In this document: positions 26,079 through 35,473 of the stretch, piece by piece
Layout: each line of letters opens with the position of its first letter
Numbering within the stretch: position 1 is the first letter of the stretch
Assembly (NCBI RefSeq): GCF_009763255.1
Contig: NZ_WSJB01000022.1
Span: forward strand, 124,001 to 188,000
DNA length: 64,000 bases
Source: Bordetella sp. 02P26C-1
GTDB lineage: Bacteria > Pseudomonadota > Gammaproteobacteria > Burkholderiales > Burkholderiaceae_B
Direction: 5' to 3'
Notes under the pieces: generated by a model
Database searches by the model: none
The model's input: the letters and a program-made list of their open reading frames with translations, nothing else
Told to the model about the DNA's origin: nothing
Program-made: the position numbers and the translations under genes

Positions 26079-26409
26079 ATATTTCGGTTTGTGCGTCTCT
26101 GCGGCCTGTCGGATGGTCGCTCGCGCTCGCTATCAGGCCATCCCTTTCCCTTTATCTTACGGTGCGCCTCCCATGGCGGCTACTCGCGGGGTGTATAAGA
26201 AAGCAACGGGGAAAGCGGATATTTGAAACAATTGACTGGCGGGCGACCGCAAGGTGCGCATAGGCCCCGGCATAGCGATGCAGGCTGCCGTGCGAGGACG
26301 CGACACTCAGAAAGTCACTTCGATCCTATTGCCCAGTTGACCGGCAGCCAGGTAAAACCTGCTGGCTGCGGCCGACGGGACATCAAGCGCTACAACGAGG
26401 GCCGGGCGA
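26079..26409. other. Non-coding gap between gdhA promoter and the ankyrin gene
   Basis: About 330 bases with no convincing gene. A weak 8-bp imperfect inverted repeat (GGATGGTC/GGCCATCC, about 26112-26144) is all I can see. It follows the 3' end of the ankyrin gene on the minus strand. Confidence 0.4.
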
Positions 26410-27288
26410 TCAGTCGTAGGTGCCTAATCGCACGCCGGTCACGCCGCCCACCGCGTTGGACGAGGATTTGGGCGCCTCCACCTGGGTGGCCTCGGTCGCA
26501 GGGTTCATAGTCGACGACGCTGCCGGGACCTGGCGCGGGGCGACAGCCGCGCCCGAGGATGCTTGCTCGTTCCCTGCGGGCGCGCCGCCCCGTTGCGCCA
26601 TCCGTGCGCGCTCGACCTGCGCGATCAGCTTGGTCAGCTCGTCTCCCAGCTTGCCTTGCTTGGCCGTGTAGGCCCAATCGGCTGCGTTTTGGCCTTTCAG
26701 GTTGCGCGTGGTCACGTCGGCGCCCGCGTCCATCAGCAGCTTGACCATTTCCCGGTTGCCCGACAATGCCGCCATCATGATGGGGGTGGTGCCCTCCGGC
26801 GACGGCGCATTGACCATGGCGTTGTGCGCCAGAAGCAGCTTTGCCGTCTGGATATGGCCCTTGGAAGCCGCATAGTGCAAAGGCGTCCAGCCCAGGCGAT
26901 TCACCTGCGCCCCACGGTTGATCAGCTTACGGGCACGCTCCGTGTCGCCCGCGACAGCGAGGTACATCAGAGCTGTCTCGTTAGCCGGATTCACCGCATT
27001 GAGGTCCGTGCGCGGGTCCGCTGCCAGCACGTCGAACACATTCCAAGCACCATCCACCACGGCCCGCATAAGGGCCGGCTGGCCGTTCTTGTAGAGCACG
27101 TTCGGATTGGCGCCTTGGCGCAACAGGGCCTGCAAGTCCGAGGCCTTGTCGTTGTGAATATAGAACCACCAATTACCGGGCACCGAGTCCGGCTGGGCCG
27201 CCTGGGCCATCCCGACCGGGGCGACCGAGATCGCGAGTGCGGCGGCGCAGGCGCGCAGATAGGTAGTGATGCTGGGCTCTCGATTCAT
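26410..27288 (-). CDS. Secreted ankyrin-repeat protein
   Basis: 292 residues. A signal peptide covers about residues 1-31 (AAALAISVAPVGMAQAA). Ankyrin repeats run from about 50 to 215, with clear units ALMRAVVDGAWNVF, GWTPLHYAASKGH, TPIMMAALSGNREMVKLLMDAGAD and QNAADWAYT. The last ~60 residues are Ala/Gly/Ser/Pro-rich with no fold. Such periplasmic ankyrin proteins (as near catalases in some bacteria) bind other proteins; no partner is visible here. A three-copy DNA repeat lies in its promoter region. Confidence 0.85.
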   Translation of the reverse strand: MNREPSITTYLRACAAALAISVAPVGMAQAAQPDSVPGNWWFYIHNDKASDLQALLRQGANPNVLYKNGQPALMRAVVDGAWNVFDVLAADPRTDLNAVNPANETALMYLAVAGDTERARKLINRGAQVNRLGWTPLHYAASKGHIQTAKLLLAHNAMVNAPSPEGTTPIMMAALSGNREMVKLLMDAGADVTTRNLKGQNAADWAYTAKQGKLGDELTKLIAQVERARMAQRGGAPAGNEQASSGAAVAPRQVPAASSTMNPATEATQVEAPKSSSNAVGGVTGVRLGTYD

Positions 27289-27336
27289 GCTGGACTCCGT
27301 AGCGGGCGGATGGCACTGCCTAAGGGTGGAGGCGAC

Positions 27337-27376
27337 TTTAAAGAATTCCCTTTAAAGAATTCTCTTTAAAGAATTC
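27337..27376. repeat. Three tandem copies of TTTAAAGAATTC (14-bp period)
   Basis: The 12-mer TTTAAAGAATTC occurs at 27337-27348, 27351-27362 and 27365-27376, separated by CC and TC. The array lies between tatD and the ankyrin gene, 48-88 bases upstream of the ankyrin start, and is AT-rich in a GC-rich genome. Confidence 0.9.
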
Positions 27377-27384
27377 AAATCAGA

Positions 27385-28155
27385 TTAACGCTCTATCTTG
27401 TTGAATAATTTGAAGAAGTTTTCTTTGGATGCTCGTGCCACGTCAGCCACCGGAATCCCTTTTAATTCAGCGATCTTCTCAGCCACGTGGATCACCTTCG
27501 AAGGGTCGTTGCGTTTGCCACGGTAAGGCACGGGAGCCAGGTACGGGGAATCCGTTTCGATCAGCAGCCGATCCAAGGGAATATTGGTCGCTACCTCGTG
27601 CACGATGCCAGCGTTCTTGAACGTGACAATGCCCGATAGCGAGATATAGAAATTCAGGTCGATCGCGGCCTGGGCGTGTTCCCAAGATTCGGTAAAGCAA
27701 TGCATGACGCCACCCACCTCGGCCGCGTTTTCTTCACGCAGGAGGCGCAAAGTGTCCTGTACCGATTCGCGGGTATGAATAATCAGCGGCAGATTCGATT
27801 GCTTGGCCACACGGATATGCCGGCGGAAACGGTCACGCTGCCAGTCCAGCGGCTCGCTCAGGCGGTAGTAGTCCAGGCCCGTCTCCCCGATGGCGACGAC
27901 TTTGGGGTGGCGGGCGAGTTCCAGCAACTCGGCTTCCGTAGGATCGATGGTGTCTTCGTAATCTGGGTGCACCCCGACGGATGCCCACAGATTGCGATGC
28001 GGCTGAACCAGATCGATCAGCCCCGGCCAATCCGGCATATTGACGCTGACCACCAACGCGTGGGTGACCTGATTCTGCTGCATCCGCTGCAAAATGTCGG
28101 GCAGCTCGGCGGCGAGGTCGGGGAAATTCAGATGGCAATGCGAATCAACGTACAT
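27385..28155 (-). CDS. TatD family metal-dependent DNase
   Basis: 256-residue TIM-barrel hydrolase close to E. coli YcfH. Metal ligands are in DSHCHLNF (His6, His8), GETGLDYYR (Glu), HCFTES and ETDSPYLAP (Asp). TatD proteins are 3'-5' exonucleases and AP endonucleases linked to DNA repair, and YcfH is often in the holB-tmk-mltG operon as here. It follows holB with a 9-base gap. Confidence 0.9.
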   Translation of the reverse strand: MYVDSHCHLNFPDLAAELPDILQRMQQNQVTHALVVSVNMPDWPGLIDLVQPHRNLWASVGVHPDYEDTIDPTEAELLELARHPKVVAIGETGLDYYRLSEPLDWQRDRFRRHIRVAKQSNLPLIIHTRESVQDTLRLLREENAAEVGGVMHCFTESWEHAQAAIDLNFYISLSGIVTFKNAGIVHEVATNIPLDRLLIETDSPYLAPVPYRGKRNDPSKVIHVAEKIAELKGIPVADVARASKENFFKLFNKIER

Positions 28156-28164
28156 ACAAACACT

Positions 28165-29214
28165 TCAACCTAGACAGGAATGCGCCACGCGCTGCAGGGT
28201 GGCGTGGGCAAATAATTTGGGACTGAGCGGATGCGTAGCCAGCCTGCGCTGCTGCGTCAGCCAGCGCGCACCTTCCGCGAGGCGTACGCTGTTGGCTCGC
28301 GAGGCGACCTGCCCGACCGTGCGTGCCAGCGACGGAAAATACCTCACGGGCGCGCCCGCGGCTGCCAACATTAGATCGGTGTAGAGGCGCTGCAGCGTAT
28401 CGATCCACTCGGCTGGCGCGGTTTTCTCGAGCCCTTCTGCCAGTGTACCGATATCGGGCGCCTGGCCCCGCGTCAGAGGTTCAAGTAGCGACGCCAGCCA
28501 GGGCGGGCAGGCCTGGCCCCCGCTCTGAGCCAACCGTAGTGCCGCAAGCGGCGCGCCACCGGCCGCAGCTAACCAGTCCGGGGCGGCGGAAACCCCCTGC
28601 TCTTGCAGCCATTGCAGCGACTGCGCCGGGCCAGGCGCGGGCAACGGCAGTCTGCGACAGCGTGACACCAGGGTCGGCAGTAATCGATCGGGCGCATCGG
28701 CGACGAGCAGAAAAACCGTATTGGGTGGCGGTTCTTCCAGCACTTTCAGCAGTGCGTTGGCGGATATCACGTTCAGCGCCTCGCCGGGATACACAAGAGC
28801 GACGCGCCAGCCGCCGCGATGAGTGGCGGTGTTGAACCAGGATTCCAGCGCTCGGATCTGATCGATCCGGATTTCCTTGGAGGGCGCGCGTTTCGCGCTG
28901 CCGCCCTCGCCCGCCGCGGCGTTGTCATCTTCAGCGGAAGCCACACCTTCCTGAGCGGCCACGGCCTCCGGGCGCACGCGGCGCAAATCCGGGTGATTGC
29001 CACTGGCCACCCAGGTACAAGCCGGGCAATGTCCGCAGGCGAGTTGATCAACAGGCGATTCGCAAAGCAGGCTGGCGGCCGCGGCGGAAGCGAATTCCAG
29101 TTTGCCTATTCCGGGCATGCCATGGATCAGCCAGGCATGAGCGAAGCGATCTCGCTGGGCCAACCAGTCTTGCGCGGTTTGATGCTGCCAGGGAAGGAAC
29201 TGCGCGGTACTCAT
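28165..29214 (-). CDS. holB: DNA polymerase III subunit delta'
   Basis: 349 residues of the AAA+ clamp-loader family. A zinc finger is visible as Cys51, Cys60, Cys63 and Cys66 ([16 protein letters not shown]). The P-loop region [10 protein letters not shown] keeps the Lys but lacks the following Ser/Thr, as expected for the stator delta' subunit that does not hydrolyse ATP well. An acidic/Ala-rich insert (about residues 92-112) is unlike the E. coli protein. It overlaps tmk by 4 bases. Confidence 0.87.
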   Translation of the reverse strand: MSTAQFLPWQHQTAQDWLAQRDRFAHAWLIHGMPGIGKLEFASAAAASLLCESPVDQLACGHCPACTWVASGNHPDLRRVRPEAVAAQEGVASAEDDNAAAGEGGSAKRAPSKEIRIDQIRALESWFNTATHRGGWRVALVYPGEALNVISANALLKVLEEPPPNTVFLLVADAPDRLLPTLVSRCRRLPLPAPGPAQSLQWLQEQGVSAAPDWLAAAGGAPLAALRLAQSGGQACPPWLASLLEPLTRGQAPDIGTLAEGLEKTAPAEWIDTLQRLYTDLMLAAAGAPVRYFPSLARTVGQVASRANSVRLAEGARWLTQQRRLATHPLSPKLFAHATLQRVAHSCLG

Positions 29215-29840
29215 GCCGGCTGCACGGCCGCGAGCGACCGCAGTTCGTTTTCCAGCTGTACGCGGATCTCATCGATGCTGCGGCTGGAGTCCACCACGCG
29301 CACGCGCTGGGGTTGCGCTTGGACCCGCGCATGATAGGCGGCGCGAGTGCGCTCAAAAAAAGCCGCGCCTTCGCGCTCAAAACGGTCGGGTTCTCGCGCA
29401 TCGGCCAAACGTGCACGTGCAATTTCAAGCGGCACGTCGAAAAGCAAGGTCAAATCCGGCTGTAAAGACGGCTGCATCCATTGCTCCAGCACAGCCACGC
29501 GTTCCACACCCAACTGGCGCCCGCCGCCCTGATAGGCGTAGGTCGCGTCGGTGTAGCGATCGCAGACCACCCATTCCCCGGCGGCGAGCGCGGGTTCGAT
29601 CACCTGGGCCACATGCTCGCAACGGGCGGCGAACATCAATAGCGTCTCGGTTTCCAAGGTCATGGGTTCGGTGAGCACCAGGCCCCGCAGGGTCTCGCCC
29701 AGCGGCGTGCCGCCCGGCTCGCGTGTGGTGACCACGCGATGCCCCTGTGAGCGGAGCTTGTCGGCGATCCAGTCGGTATGCGTGCTCTTGCCCGCGCCAT
29801 CGACGCCTTCCAGAGTGATAAAACGGCCACGTGCGGTCAT
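29211..29840 (-). CDS. tmk: Thymidylate kinase
   Basis: 209 residues. P-loop [10 protein letters not shown] (11-20), the DR motif [13 protein letters not shown] and a LID region ([12 protein letters not shown]) are present. It phosphorylates dTMP to dTDP with ATP for DNA synthesis. It lies between mltG and holB with 4-base overlaps on both sides, so expression is coupled. Confidence 0.94.
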   Translation of the reverse strand: MTARGRFITLEGVDGAGKSTHTDWIADKLRSQGHRVVTTREPGGTPLGETLRGLVLTEPMTLETETLLMFAARCEHVAQVIEPALAAGEWVVCDRYTDATYAYQGGGRQLGVERVAVLEQWMQPSLQPDLTLLFDVPLEIARARLADAREPDRFEREGAAFFERTRAAYHARVQAQPQRVRVVDSSRSIDEIRVQLENELRSLAAVQPA

Positions 29841-30847
29841 TGCGTCTTGCCCAGGATATAGCGTGCTACGTTACGGTTGTGATCGGTCAGGTTAGCCGAA
29901 AACTCGCTCGTGCCGTTGCCGCGCGAAACAAAATAAAGATAGTTATGCTGCTCTGGCTGCACCGCCGCCAGGAGCGCCGCGCGTCCCGCGGCGGCGATCG
30001 GTGTAGGCGGCAGTCCGGTGCGTGTGTAGGTATTCCATGGCGTATCGGCCTGCAAGTCCGCCTTGCGGATGCGGCCCTGATAGCGATCGCCCATGCCGTA
30101 AATCACCGTGGGGTCCGTTTGCAGCATCATGCCAAGCTTGAGGCGATTGACGAATACCCCCGAGACACGGTTGCGCTCCGGGCCATGCCCGGTTTCCTTT
30201 TCCACGATCGAGGCCAAGATCAGCGCTTCGTAGGGCGACTTGAGCGGCAAGTCAGGCTGGCGCTGCGCCCAGACGCTTTGCAGCACCTCCTGTCCATGCT
30301 GGTAGGCACGGCGCAACAGGTCAAAGTCGGTCGTGCCCGGTGTGAAGACATAAGTATCCGGAAAGAACAGCCCCTCTGGCGATTTGTGTGTGGCGCCCAG
30401 CTTTTCCAACAAGGCCTCGTCGCTCATGTCGCCCAGCGTCTGCTTGATATCGGGATTCGCGCGCAGCGCCTCGCGCATCTGGCGATAGGTCCAGCCTTCC
30501 AACAGGGTGATTTGCCGCTGCACCATCTCGCCCCGGGCGAGGCGATCGAGCAGCTGGCGCGGCGTATCGCCTTGGCGGGCTTCGTAGCCTCCTGCCTTGA
30601 TCCGCTTGTCCTGCTCGGTCAGGCGCGCCAGCCACGCGAAGCCTTCCTCCCAGATGGGAATACCGGCCTCGGTCATGGCACGCGCCATCGCGCGCGGCGT
30701 GCTGCCGGGCGCCACAATGAACTCGACCCGCTCGGCGGGCAAGGCAATGGCGCGGTTCATCCAGTACCACGCGCCACCGGCCGCGGCCCCGACCAGCACC
30801 AGGACGATAAGCGCCGCCGCCAGCAAGTAATAAGAAAGCTTTTTCAT
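29837..30847 (-). CDS. mltG: Endolytic murein transglycosylase MltG
   Basis: 336 residues. One N-terminal membrane segment (about 5-28, [24 protein letters not shown]), then the YceG domain with the catalytic Glu in [10 protein letters not shown] and the conserved [13 protein letters not shown] block. It cuts nascent peptidoglycan glycan strands in the periplasm and sets their length. It is the first gene of the mltG-tmk-holB-tatD operon and is divergent from ygfZ. Confidence 0.93.
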   Translation of the reverse strand: MKKLSYYLLAAALIVLVLVGAAAGGAWYWMNRAIALPAERVEFIVAPGSTPRAMARAMTEAGIPIWEEGFAWLARLTEQDKRIKAGGYEARQGDTPRQLLDRLARGEMVQRQITLLEGWTYRQMREALRANPDIKQTLGDMSDEALLEKLGATHKSPEGLFFPDTYVFTPGTTDFDLLRRAYQHGQEVLQSVWAQRQPDLPLKSPYEALILASIVEKETGHGPERNRVSGVFVNRLKLGMMLQTDPTVIYGMGDRYQGRIRKADLQADTPWNTYTRTGLPPTPIAAAGRAALLAAVQPEQHNYLYFVSRGNGTSEFSANLTDHNRNVARYILGKTQ

Positions 30848-30993
30848 AGGATGCGCAGTTTAAAGGATCGCGGACATTTGATCAGGCAGCCTTGGCCGCA
30901 GTGGGGGCATCGGTGCGTGAAGGGGTGCGGGAGGGGTATCATGGACCTATCCCGGCGCCGATGCGGCGCAGCACTACATTGCTATCGGAAACC

Positions 30994-32004
30994 ATGTCTG
31001 CTTTTTTTGATTCGATTTCGCCGAACACCGAAGGTTCGCACACCATCGCCCCGTTGTCGGACTATGCCGTCATCGCCGCGTCGGGCGACGACGCGTTGGC
31101 TTTCCTGCACGGGCAACTGACCCAGGATGTAACGGGTTTGTCTCCGGACGCGGCTCGCCTTGCGGGATATTGCACGGCTAAAGGACGCCTGTTGGCGACG
31201 ATGGTCATGTGGCTGGCGCAAGCCACCCAGGCCGACGAGGCAAAGCCCACTGATCCTCGGTTATACGCGCTGGTGCGTCGCGACTTGTCAGAAGCCTTGG
31301 TCAAACGCCTGTCGATGTTTGTGCTCCGGGCCAAGGCAAAACTCACGCTCACGCCCCTGCATGTCGCGGGCGTCTGGACCATGGCGGGTAAGGAAGCGAG
31401 CCTGGAAGCCGCTGCCGGCGGTGCGCTGCCCACCTCACCTTGGCAACGTGCGGAGCTGCCCACGGGCACCTGGATCGCGGCACCGTCTGTGACAGGCCCG
31501 CGTTGGTGGTGGATCGCGACCGATGAACAACTGCAGCAGGCCGCGGCTCTGGCGAGCCTATGCCGGCCAGGCGATGCCGACGCATGGCAAGCCGGCGATC
31601 TGGCTGCCGGCCTGCCCTGGGTATGTGCCGCGACGCAGGATCTGTTCATTCCGCAGACCCTGAACCTGGACCTCATCGAGGGCGTGAACTTTACCAAAGG
31701 CTGCTATCCCGGCCAGGAAGTGGTGGCGCGCAGTCACTATCGCGGAACCGTCAAACGCCGCACCGCGTATGGCCAGCTCGATTCCTCGACGCAAGCACCC
31801 GCGCCCGGCACGGACATCTACGACGCCCAGCACCCCGACGAGCCGCGCGGCCGGGTCGTCAACGCGGCACGCGGTGGGGCTCTATTCGAGATCGCGCTGG
31901 CGGCGCTGGACGGGGGTGATCTGCGGGTGGGCGCCGCCGATGGGGCAAAGCTGAGCGTGGCTCCCCTGCCCTATGACTTGGCGGACGGCGGCCATAAGCG
32001 CTAA
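30994..32004 (+). CDS. ygfZ: YgfZ/GcvT-like folate-binding Fe-S assembly protein
   Basis: 336 residues from ATG 30994 (GGAA 3 bases upstream). The diagnostic motif KGCYPGQE is at 235-242 with the reactive Cys237, after the DLIEGVNFT block. YgfZ supports maturation or repair of certain [4Fe-4S] enzymes with tetrahydrofolate. An upstream in-frame stretch to 30892 lacks a start signal. Divergent from mltG, as in many betaproteobacteria. Confidence 0.9.
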   Translation: MSAFFDSISPNTEGSHTIAPLSDYAVIAASGDDALAFLHGQLTQDVTGLSPDAARLAGYCTAKGRLLATMVMWLAQATQADEAKPTDPRLYALVRRDLSEALVKRLSMFVLRAKAKLTLTPLHVAGVWTMAGKEASLEAAAGGALPTSPWQRAELPTGTWIAAPSVTGPRWWWIATDEQLQQAAALASLCRPGDADAWQAGDLAAGLPWVCAATQDLFIPQTLNLDLIEGVNFTKGCYPGQEVVARSHYRGTVKRRTAYGQLDSSTQAPAPGTDIYDAQHPDEPRGRVVNAARGGALFEIALAALDGGDLRVGAADGAKLSVAPLPYDLADGGHKR

Positions 32005-32005
32005 A

Positions 32006-32899
32006 TCATCCCTGGGTCTTGTGCGTGTACAGATTGACGATGCTGGAAAAGTCCAACTTGCCATTGCCGTCGCCACTGTGCAGGGAATAAAGATTGCGCG
32101 CCAGTTCCCCCAGCGGGATGGAACTGCGCGTTGACAGTGCCGCTTCGGCGGCCAAGCCCAGATCTTTCAGCATCAAATCCACGCCAAAGCCGCCGGCATA
32201 GCCCTTGGCGGCCGGCGTGTTATCCATGACGCCGGGCCAGGGGTTGTACAGCTCGGTCGCCCAGTTGCGGCCGGAGCTTTTCGAGATGATGTCCGACAGG
32301 ACCTTGGGGTCGAGCCCGTTGGCCACGCCCAGGGCCAATGCCTCGGACGTGCCGGCCATCAGAATGCCTAACAGCATGTTGTTGCAGATCTTGGCCACCT
32401 GCCCCGCGCCCGCCGGGCCGGCGTGAAAGATGTTTTTCCCCATGGCTTCCAAAATCGGCTTGGCGCGCTCGAAGGCCGCCGCCTCGCCGCCAACGATAAA
32501 CGTCAGCGTGCCAGCCGCGGCGCCGGCCGTGCCACCCGACACCGGCGCATCCACCATGGTCAACCCGCGCGCGCGCGCCGCTGCGGCGACTTTGCGCGCG
32601 GAATCCGGAGCGATGGTGCTGCAGTCGATCACCAGCGCCGCCCCATCGATGGACGCCAGCAGGTTGGATTCGAGGTAAAGCGCCTCGACATGCTTGCTGG
32701 CGGGCAGCATCGTGATGACGACGTCCGCGCCCTGTGCCGCGTCGTCGGCCGAGGGGGCGGGCCGCGCTCCCGCGTCGGCCAGCGTGTTGACTGCCCCAGG
32801 CACGAGGTCGTACACGGCCAGATCGTGCCCAGCCTTGAGTAAATTGTGCGCCATCGGCGCGCCCATGTTGCCCAGACCAATAAACGCGATACGGCTCAT
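32006..32899 (-). CDS. mmsB: 3-hydroxyisobutyrate dehydrogenase
   Basis: 297-residue beta-hydroxyacid dehydrogenase. NAD-binding GLGNMG (8-13), substrate motif DAPVSGGTAGA and the catalytic Lys in GAGQVAKICNN are all present. It oxidises 3-hydroxyisobutyrate to methylmalonate semialdehyde in valine breakdown. Its two upstream neighbours carry out the preceding steps, which supports this over tartronate-semialdehyde reductase. The next enzyme, methylmalonate-semialdehyde dehydrogenase, is not in the window. Confidence 0.88.
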   Translation of the reverse strand: MSRIAFIGLGNMGAPMAHNLLKAGHDLAVYDLVPGAVNTLADAGARPAPSADDAAQGADVVITMLPASKHVEALYLESNLLASIDGAALVIDCSTIAPDSARKVAAAARARGLTMVDAPVSGGTAGAAAGTLTFIVGGEAAAFERAKPILEAMGKNIFHAGPAGAGQVAKICNNMLLGILMAGTSEALALGVANGLDPKVLSDIISKSSGRNWATELYNPWPGVMDNTPAAKGYAGGFGVDLMLKDLGLAAEAALSTRSSIPLGELARNLYSLHSGDGNGKLDFSSIVNLYTHKTQG

Positions 32900-32933
32900 G
32901 TCGGTGTCTCCTCGTTGTTTTGGGAAATGCGGA

Positions 32934-34097
32934 TTACTGTTGGCGACCCAGGTCGGCGAGCGGGTGCGCCTCGCCAGCCGGCCAGGGCGGCACGAAAAAG
33001 CGTTCTACCCAGTCCGGCGAGGCCTCTTCGAGCGTGGCGGGTTTCCAGTGGGGCTGCTTGTCCTTATCGATCAGCAGCGCGCGAATGCCTTCGCAGAAAT
33101 CGCCTTCGGCGGCGCAGACCAGCGCGGCGATGTATTCCGTGCGGAACACCTCGGCCAGCGAATCCAATCGCGTCTTTTGCAGCAGCGTGAACGCCAGACG
33201 CGCCGTCCCGGGAGCGCCCGCCAGCATGGTATTGGCTGCGCGCGCGAGCCAGGGATCCGGATCTGATTTCAGCTCGGCGATATCTTGATAGATCCGTGCC
33301 AGATCTTCGCCACGGCACAGCGCATCTACCCGCGCCGCATGCTGGCGCAGGGGCCCGGGTGCGAGCTCGTCGTCGGGCGCATGCGCCAGCAGCAGGCGAC
33401 GCAGCAGCGCTTCGTTCACAACTGTCGCGGCCTGCCCGTTCTCGTCAGGCGCTGTCGTCCAAGGCGTTTGCAGCAAGTCCTCGATAAAGACGGGCCAATC
33501 CGCGGACAGCAACCGGTAGTCAGCGACGCCCGCGAACAGCGCATCCGATGCATTCAATTGCGCACCCGTCAGCGCCAGAAATAGCCCGAGCCGCCCTTGC
33601 ATGTGATTCAACATCCAGGTGCCGCCCACATCCGGGAACAGCCCGATCGAAATCTCGGGCATGGCCAGGCGCGTGGTTTCGCTCACAACGCGGTGGCTCG
33701 CGCCCATCATGAGGCCCACGCCACCGCCCATGACGATGCCATGGCCCCAGCAGAGAATCGGCTTCGGGTAGGTATGAATCTGATAATCGAGCCGGTACTC
33801 TCGCTCGAAAAACGCCCGCGCCAACGGATTGGCCCACGCGCCCTGCCCCGCATGCTCCTTCATACTGTGATAGAGCCCGTGCAAGTCGCCGCCGGCGCTA
33901 AACGCCTTGCCGCCCGCGCCCTGCAACACCACTATCGCCACCTCATCGTCCTGTGCCCAGGCAGACAAGCGTTCCGCGAGCAAATCCACCATGTCGAGCG
34001 ACACGCCATTCAAGGTCTGCGGCGAATTCAGCGTGGCAAACGCCACCCGGGTGCCATTAGCGCAAGGTTTTTCTTCAAACAACACGGGCGCGGTCAT
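32934..34097 (-). CDS. 3-hydroxyisobutyryl-CoA hydrolase (crotonase superfamily)
   Basis: 387 residues from ATG 34097, which overlaps the dehydrogenase stop by 4 bases. The oxyanion-hole blocks AFSAGGDLHGLYH and WGHGIVMGGGVGLMMGASH and the catalytic block MPEISIGLFPDVGGTW are typical of HIBCH rather than simple enoyl-CoA hydratases, as is the length. It releases CoA from 3-hydroxyisobutyryl-CoA (or methacrylyl-CoA hydration product) in valine catabolism. Confidence 0.87.
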   Translation of the reverse strand: MTAPVLFEEKPCANGTRVAFATLNSPQTLNGVSLDMVDLLAERLSAWAQDDEVAIVVLQGAGGKAFSAGGDLHGLYHSMKEHAGQGAWANPLARAFFEREYRLDYQIHTYPKPILCWGHGIVMGGGVGLMMGASHRVVSETTRLAMPEISIGLFPDVGGTWMLNHMQGRLGLFLALTGAQLNASDALFAGVADYRLLSADWPVFIEDLLQTPWTTAPDENGQAATVVNEALLRRLLLAHAPDDELAPGPLRQHAARVDALCRGEDLARIYQDIAELKSDPDPWLARAANTMLAGAPGTARLAFTLLQKTRLDSLAEVFRTEYIAALVCAAEGDFCEGIRALLIDKDKQPHWKPATLEEASPDWVERFFVPPWPAGEAHPLADLGRQQ

Positions 34098-35248
34098 CGA
34101 ACATCTGCTCCTTTTTCTAACAATTGTCGGGCCACGATCACACGCATGATCTCGTTGGTCCCCTCCAAAATCTGATGCACCCGAGTATCTCGCACCAGGC
34201 GCTCCAGCGGATAGTCGCGCAAATACCCGTAGCCGCCGTGGATCTGTTGTGCGTCCAGACAAATCTGGAACCCCATGTCCGTGGCAAAACGCTTGGCCAT
34301 CGCGCAATAGGTGCCCGCGTCCGGCGCGCCCGCGTCGAGCTTGCACGCGGCCAAACGCACCATTTGACGCGCGGCCACCAGATGCGTGGCCATATCGGCG
34401 AGCTTGAACTGCAAGGCTTGAAATTCCGAGAGCGTGCGCCCGAATTGCCGGCGCTCGGTCATATATTGCCGGGCCGCATCCAGGGCGCCTTGGGCCGCGC
34501 CTACCGAGCAGGTACCAATGTTGATGCGACCGCCATCCAGGCCCTTCATGGCGATTTTGAAGCCTTCGCCTTCCTCGCCTAGCAGATGGTTCCCTGGCAC
34601 GCGCACATCTTCGAAGGTAATGGGCCGAGTGGACTGGCTATTCCAGCCCATCTTCTCTTCCTTACGGCCGTAGGAAATGCCCGGCGTGTCGGCCGGAACC
34701 GCAAAGGCACTGACGCCGCCTGGGCCATCGCCGCCCGTGCGCGCCATCACGACCAACAGATCGGTTTCACCGCCGCCGGAGATAAAGGCCTTTGCGCCAT
34801 TCAACACATAATGGTCGCCATCGCGCCGCGCGCTCGTGGTGAGCGAGCCGGCATCCGAGCCGGCATTGGGCTCGGTCAAACAGTACGAAGCCAGCTTCTC
34901 CCCGGACGCCAAGAGTGGACCCCAGCTCTCCCGTATCTCAGCTTGCCCCCACTGCCCGACCATCCAGGTCGCCATGTTATGTATCGTGAGAAAGGCCGTG
35001 GTCGATGGGTCCACGGCGGCCATTTCCTCGAACACGAGCGTGGCATCCAGCCGCGGCAGCCCCAGCCCGCCTATGTCCGGCGAGGCATAGATCGCGCAAA
35101 AACCCAGTTCACCGGCACGTGCGAACGCCTCGCGCGGAAATATGGCTTGCGCATCCCAGCGCGCGGCATTTGGGGCGAGCTCCCCCTGGGCATAGTCCCG
35201 CGCGGCTTGCGCAAAGGCACGTTGCTCGTCAGTCAGCTCCAGATCCAC
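34094..35248 (-). CDS. Acyl-CoA dehydrogenase, probably isobutyryl-CoA dehydrogenase
   Basis: 384 residues. FAD/substrate motif YCLTEPNAGSDAGSLTT, FGRTLSEFQALQFKLADM and the C-terminal HGGYGYLRDYPLERLVRD are standard for the family, with catalytic Glu362 in ILEGTNEIMR. The substrate is inferred from the two valine-pathway genes downstream; short branched-chain acyl-CoA is expected. It leads the operon and has a dyad operator about 80-95 bases upstream. Confidence 0.87.
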   Translation of the reverse strand: MDLELTDEQRAFAQAARDYAQGELAPNAARWDAQAIFPREAFARAGELGFCAIYASPDIGGLGLPRLDATLVFEEMAAVDPSTTAFLTIHNMATWMVGQWGQAEIRESWGPLLASGEKLASYCLTEPNAGSDAGSLTTSARRDGDHYVLNGAKAFISGGGETDLLVVMARTGGDGPGGVSAFAVPADTPGISYGRKEEKMGWNSQSTRPITFEDVRVPGNHLLGEEGEGFKIAMKGLDGGRINIGTCSVGAAQGALDAARQYMTERRQFGRTLSEFQALQFKLADMATHLVAARQMVRLAACKLDAGAPDAGTYCAMAKRFATDMGFQICLDAQQIHGGYGYLRDYPLERLVRDTRVHQILEGTNEIMRVIVARQLLEKGADVR

Positions 35249-35328
35249 AGCGTTGTCTCCCGTTTTTCGAACCGTCGAACCCGGATGCCGCCTTGTGAAC
35301 AGCCACCCCGTTCGCGTCGATGTTTATG

Positions 35329-35344
35329 ACGTTAACGTAAACGT
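35329..35344. promoter_or_regulatory. Overlapping ACGT-N2-ACGT dyads upstream of the valine operon
   Basis: A perfect palindrome ACGTTAACGT (35329-35338) overlaps ACGTAAACGT (35335-35344). The pattern resembles the LiuR-type operator known for branched-chain amino-acid genes in proteobacteria, as I recall it. A GATATT-like -10 on the minus strand (35356-35361) lies just upstream of it, so a bound repressor would block early transcription. Confidence 0.55.
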
Positions 35345-35366
35345 AAACCGGTGGGAATATCTTACG

Positions 35367-35378
35367 CCGTAATTACGG
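35367..35378. promoter_or_regulatory. Perfect 12-bp palindrome CCGTAATTACGG
   Basis: A second fully symmetric site in the same promoter region, upstream of the putative -10 for the valine operon. It could bind an activator or repressor; no family can be named. Confidence 0.4.
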
Positions 35379-35473
35379 AATATTTTTATTGCAGGCGCGT
35401 GAGGATGGGGTCGCCGATTAGCGGCGCTGCGCTTGGTTCGGCAGGGCGTCGGCGCGCGCCAACGAGCCCGCCG

